A DNA stretch of 64,000 nucleotides from Mesorhizobium hawassense (lineage in GTDB: Bacteria; Pseudomonadota; Alphaproteobacteria; Rhizobiales; Rhizobiaceae). A program made the translations under genes and the position numbers. The notes beneath the pieces are model-generated. The model saw only the letters and a list, made by a program, of their open reading frames with translations, had not been told where the DNA came from and searched no databases. Shown here piece by piece: positions 59,688 to 64,000 of the stretch. The number at the start of each line of letters is the position of its first letter. Positions within the stretch are counted from its first letter, which is position 1. The DNA lies in NCBI RefSeq assembly GCF_003289945.1, contig NZ_QMBP01000004.1, positions 427,360 through 491,359 on the forward strand. Direction: 5' to 3'.

Positions 59688-60375
59688 CAATCTCTCCTAA
59701 AGTGGCAGCGGCCGTACCGCGCTTGCGACGACGAGACCATTCTCATCGCCTGGCCGGGTCGAACCCGCATCAGTCATTTTTTGTGTGGAGACGCCCTCCG
59801 GCGCTGGCGCGTTTCTGCAGCGCCATGGGCCGACATATCGGCCCCAGAAATGTTGCCGGCGAAGCTCGCCAGCGGATCAATCGGGAGTTCGGCGAAGGCC
59901 AGATCGGCTCGGTTCGCGCACGACGTCACACGATACATAACGCACTCCACCCCAAGGCCGCCGATAGACCATCGACGGCTCTCGCCAACTCCCGCAAATG
60001 AAACCTATCCGTCGCACCCAGACAGGTATGGACGCCACCGAAAGAGTCGCGTCGAACGTAACTCCACAGTAATCCGCAACCCGGCAACCACGGGCCATAA
60101 CGGGTATGTAAAAGTTACCATATTAGTGAATTAGAAAATTATTGATTTGTAAACGTTGAATCGAGGATTTGTTAACGAATTTGCAACTCCTGGTTAGGCG
60201 CAAACGACCTGGAAGAAATCGAGGATCCACAAAAACAGAGCCATCGCAAAGGCTTAGTCGAGAGCAATGTTCTCGGGCGGTCTCGCAGATGTGATGGAGC
60301 CAGCTATCTGGGCGAGCGGCGACGCGGGCAAAGGTCGGCACGGCGCGTCATATTCCCGTATGCGTTCGCTATGAA
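59688..60375. other. Intergenic region with an AT-rich stretch
   Basis: No gene is supported here. The stretch 60115-60190 is far richer in A and T than anything nearby (TTAGTGAATTAGAAAATTA…), and probably holds the promoter for the 99-aa/collagen/exporter operon reading leftward. I cannot assign -35/-10 hexamers with confidence. Confidence 0.45.
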
Positions 60376-60453
60376 GAACGCGCGGGACGCTTTTCGCGAA
60401 GCCCGCGCGTTCCATGTTCCGTCCTTGAACCGGCGGCTATCCGTTGCCGCCGG
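60376..60453 (-). terminator. Tandem hairpins downstream of collagen-like gene 2
   Basis: Stems CCGGCGGC/GCCGCCGG (60430-60453) and GAACGCGCGGG/CCCGCGCGTTC (60376-60412) follow the stop at 60468. Sequence and order match those after gene 1, including the spacer GTTCCATGTTCCGTC. Confidence 0.6.
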
Positions 60454-60467
60454 TTCCGTGACCCTGT

Positions 60468-64000
<3,533 letters not shown>

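Overview
The window looks like chromosomal DNA of a high-GC alphaproteobacterium of the Rhizobiales, most likely Mesorhizobium or a close relative. The support is a C4-pathway 5-aminolevulinate synthase, a FixL/FixJ oxygen-sensing pair with the FixL haem ligand in place, polyhydroxyalkanoate genes, rhizobial small proteins, and many TTGA-N6-TCAA (FNR/FixK-type) operators. I see no rRNA, tRNA, CRISPR array or intact insertion sequence.

Layout. (1) 1-2849: an operon for a flavinylated redox chain: an FMN-binding domain protein cut by the window edge, an ApbE flavin transferase, and an NqrB/RnfD-like membrane protein fused to a ferredoxin-reductase module. It faces a PepSY protein plus an OmpR-type two-component pair (2851-5179). 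(2) 5307-9746: a small secreted protein, a DUF2231 membrane protein, an Mg-type P-type ATPase and a universal stress protein. (3) 9.8-43.4 kb: a stress and low-oxygen block with fixLJ, hsp20, hemA, a DUF2267/phosphoribosyltransferase/PPOX/MgtC-like run, the arginine deiminase operon arcDABC, an MFS transporter, an orphan groEL, a beta-CASP RNase-like protein, universal stress proteins, a Do-like protease with cytochrome c, a phasin-phaC operon, a flavin reductase, an Nramp-related transporter and a cupredoxin. Seventeen FixK/FNR-like boxes lie in front of most of these units, so the block reads as one FixLJ-FixK regulon. No fixK gene is in the window. Three decayed genes lie inside it: an SDR, a P-type ATPase fused at a deletion to an ABC ATPase start, and a Bax-inhibitor-1 remnant. 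(4) 42.9-49.25 kb: a sulfide module with an SqrR/BigR-like repressor, sulfide:quinone oxidoreductase, a DUF2892 protein and an RND efflux pair.

(5) 49.8-64 kb, all on the minus strand: a type I secretion locus devoted to collagen-like proteins. In transcription order it holds a giant collagen-like gene running off the right edge, a 99-aa protein, a second collagen-like protein with a DUF4347-type N terminus, a C39-like-domain ABC exporter, an HlyD adaptor and a Sel1-repeat protein. The two collagen-like proteins share a C-terminal module of about 100 residues and have matching tandem hairpins after their stop codons, which points to segmental duplication. This is the best candidate here for an under-described system: a dedicated exporter of Gly-X-Thr collagen-like surface proteins in an alphaproteobacterium.
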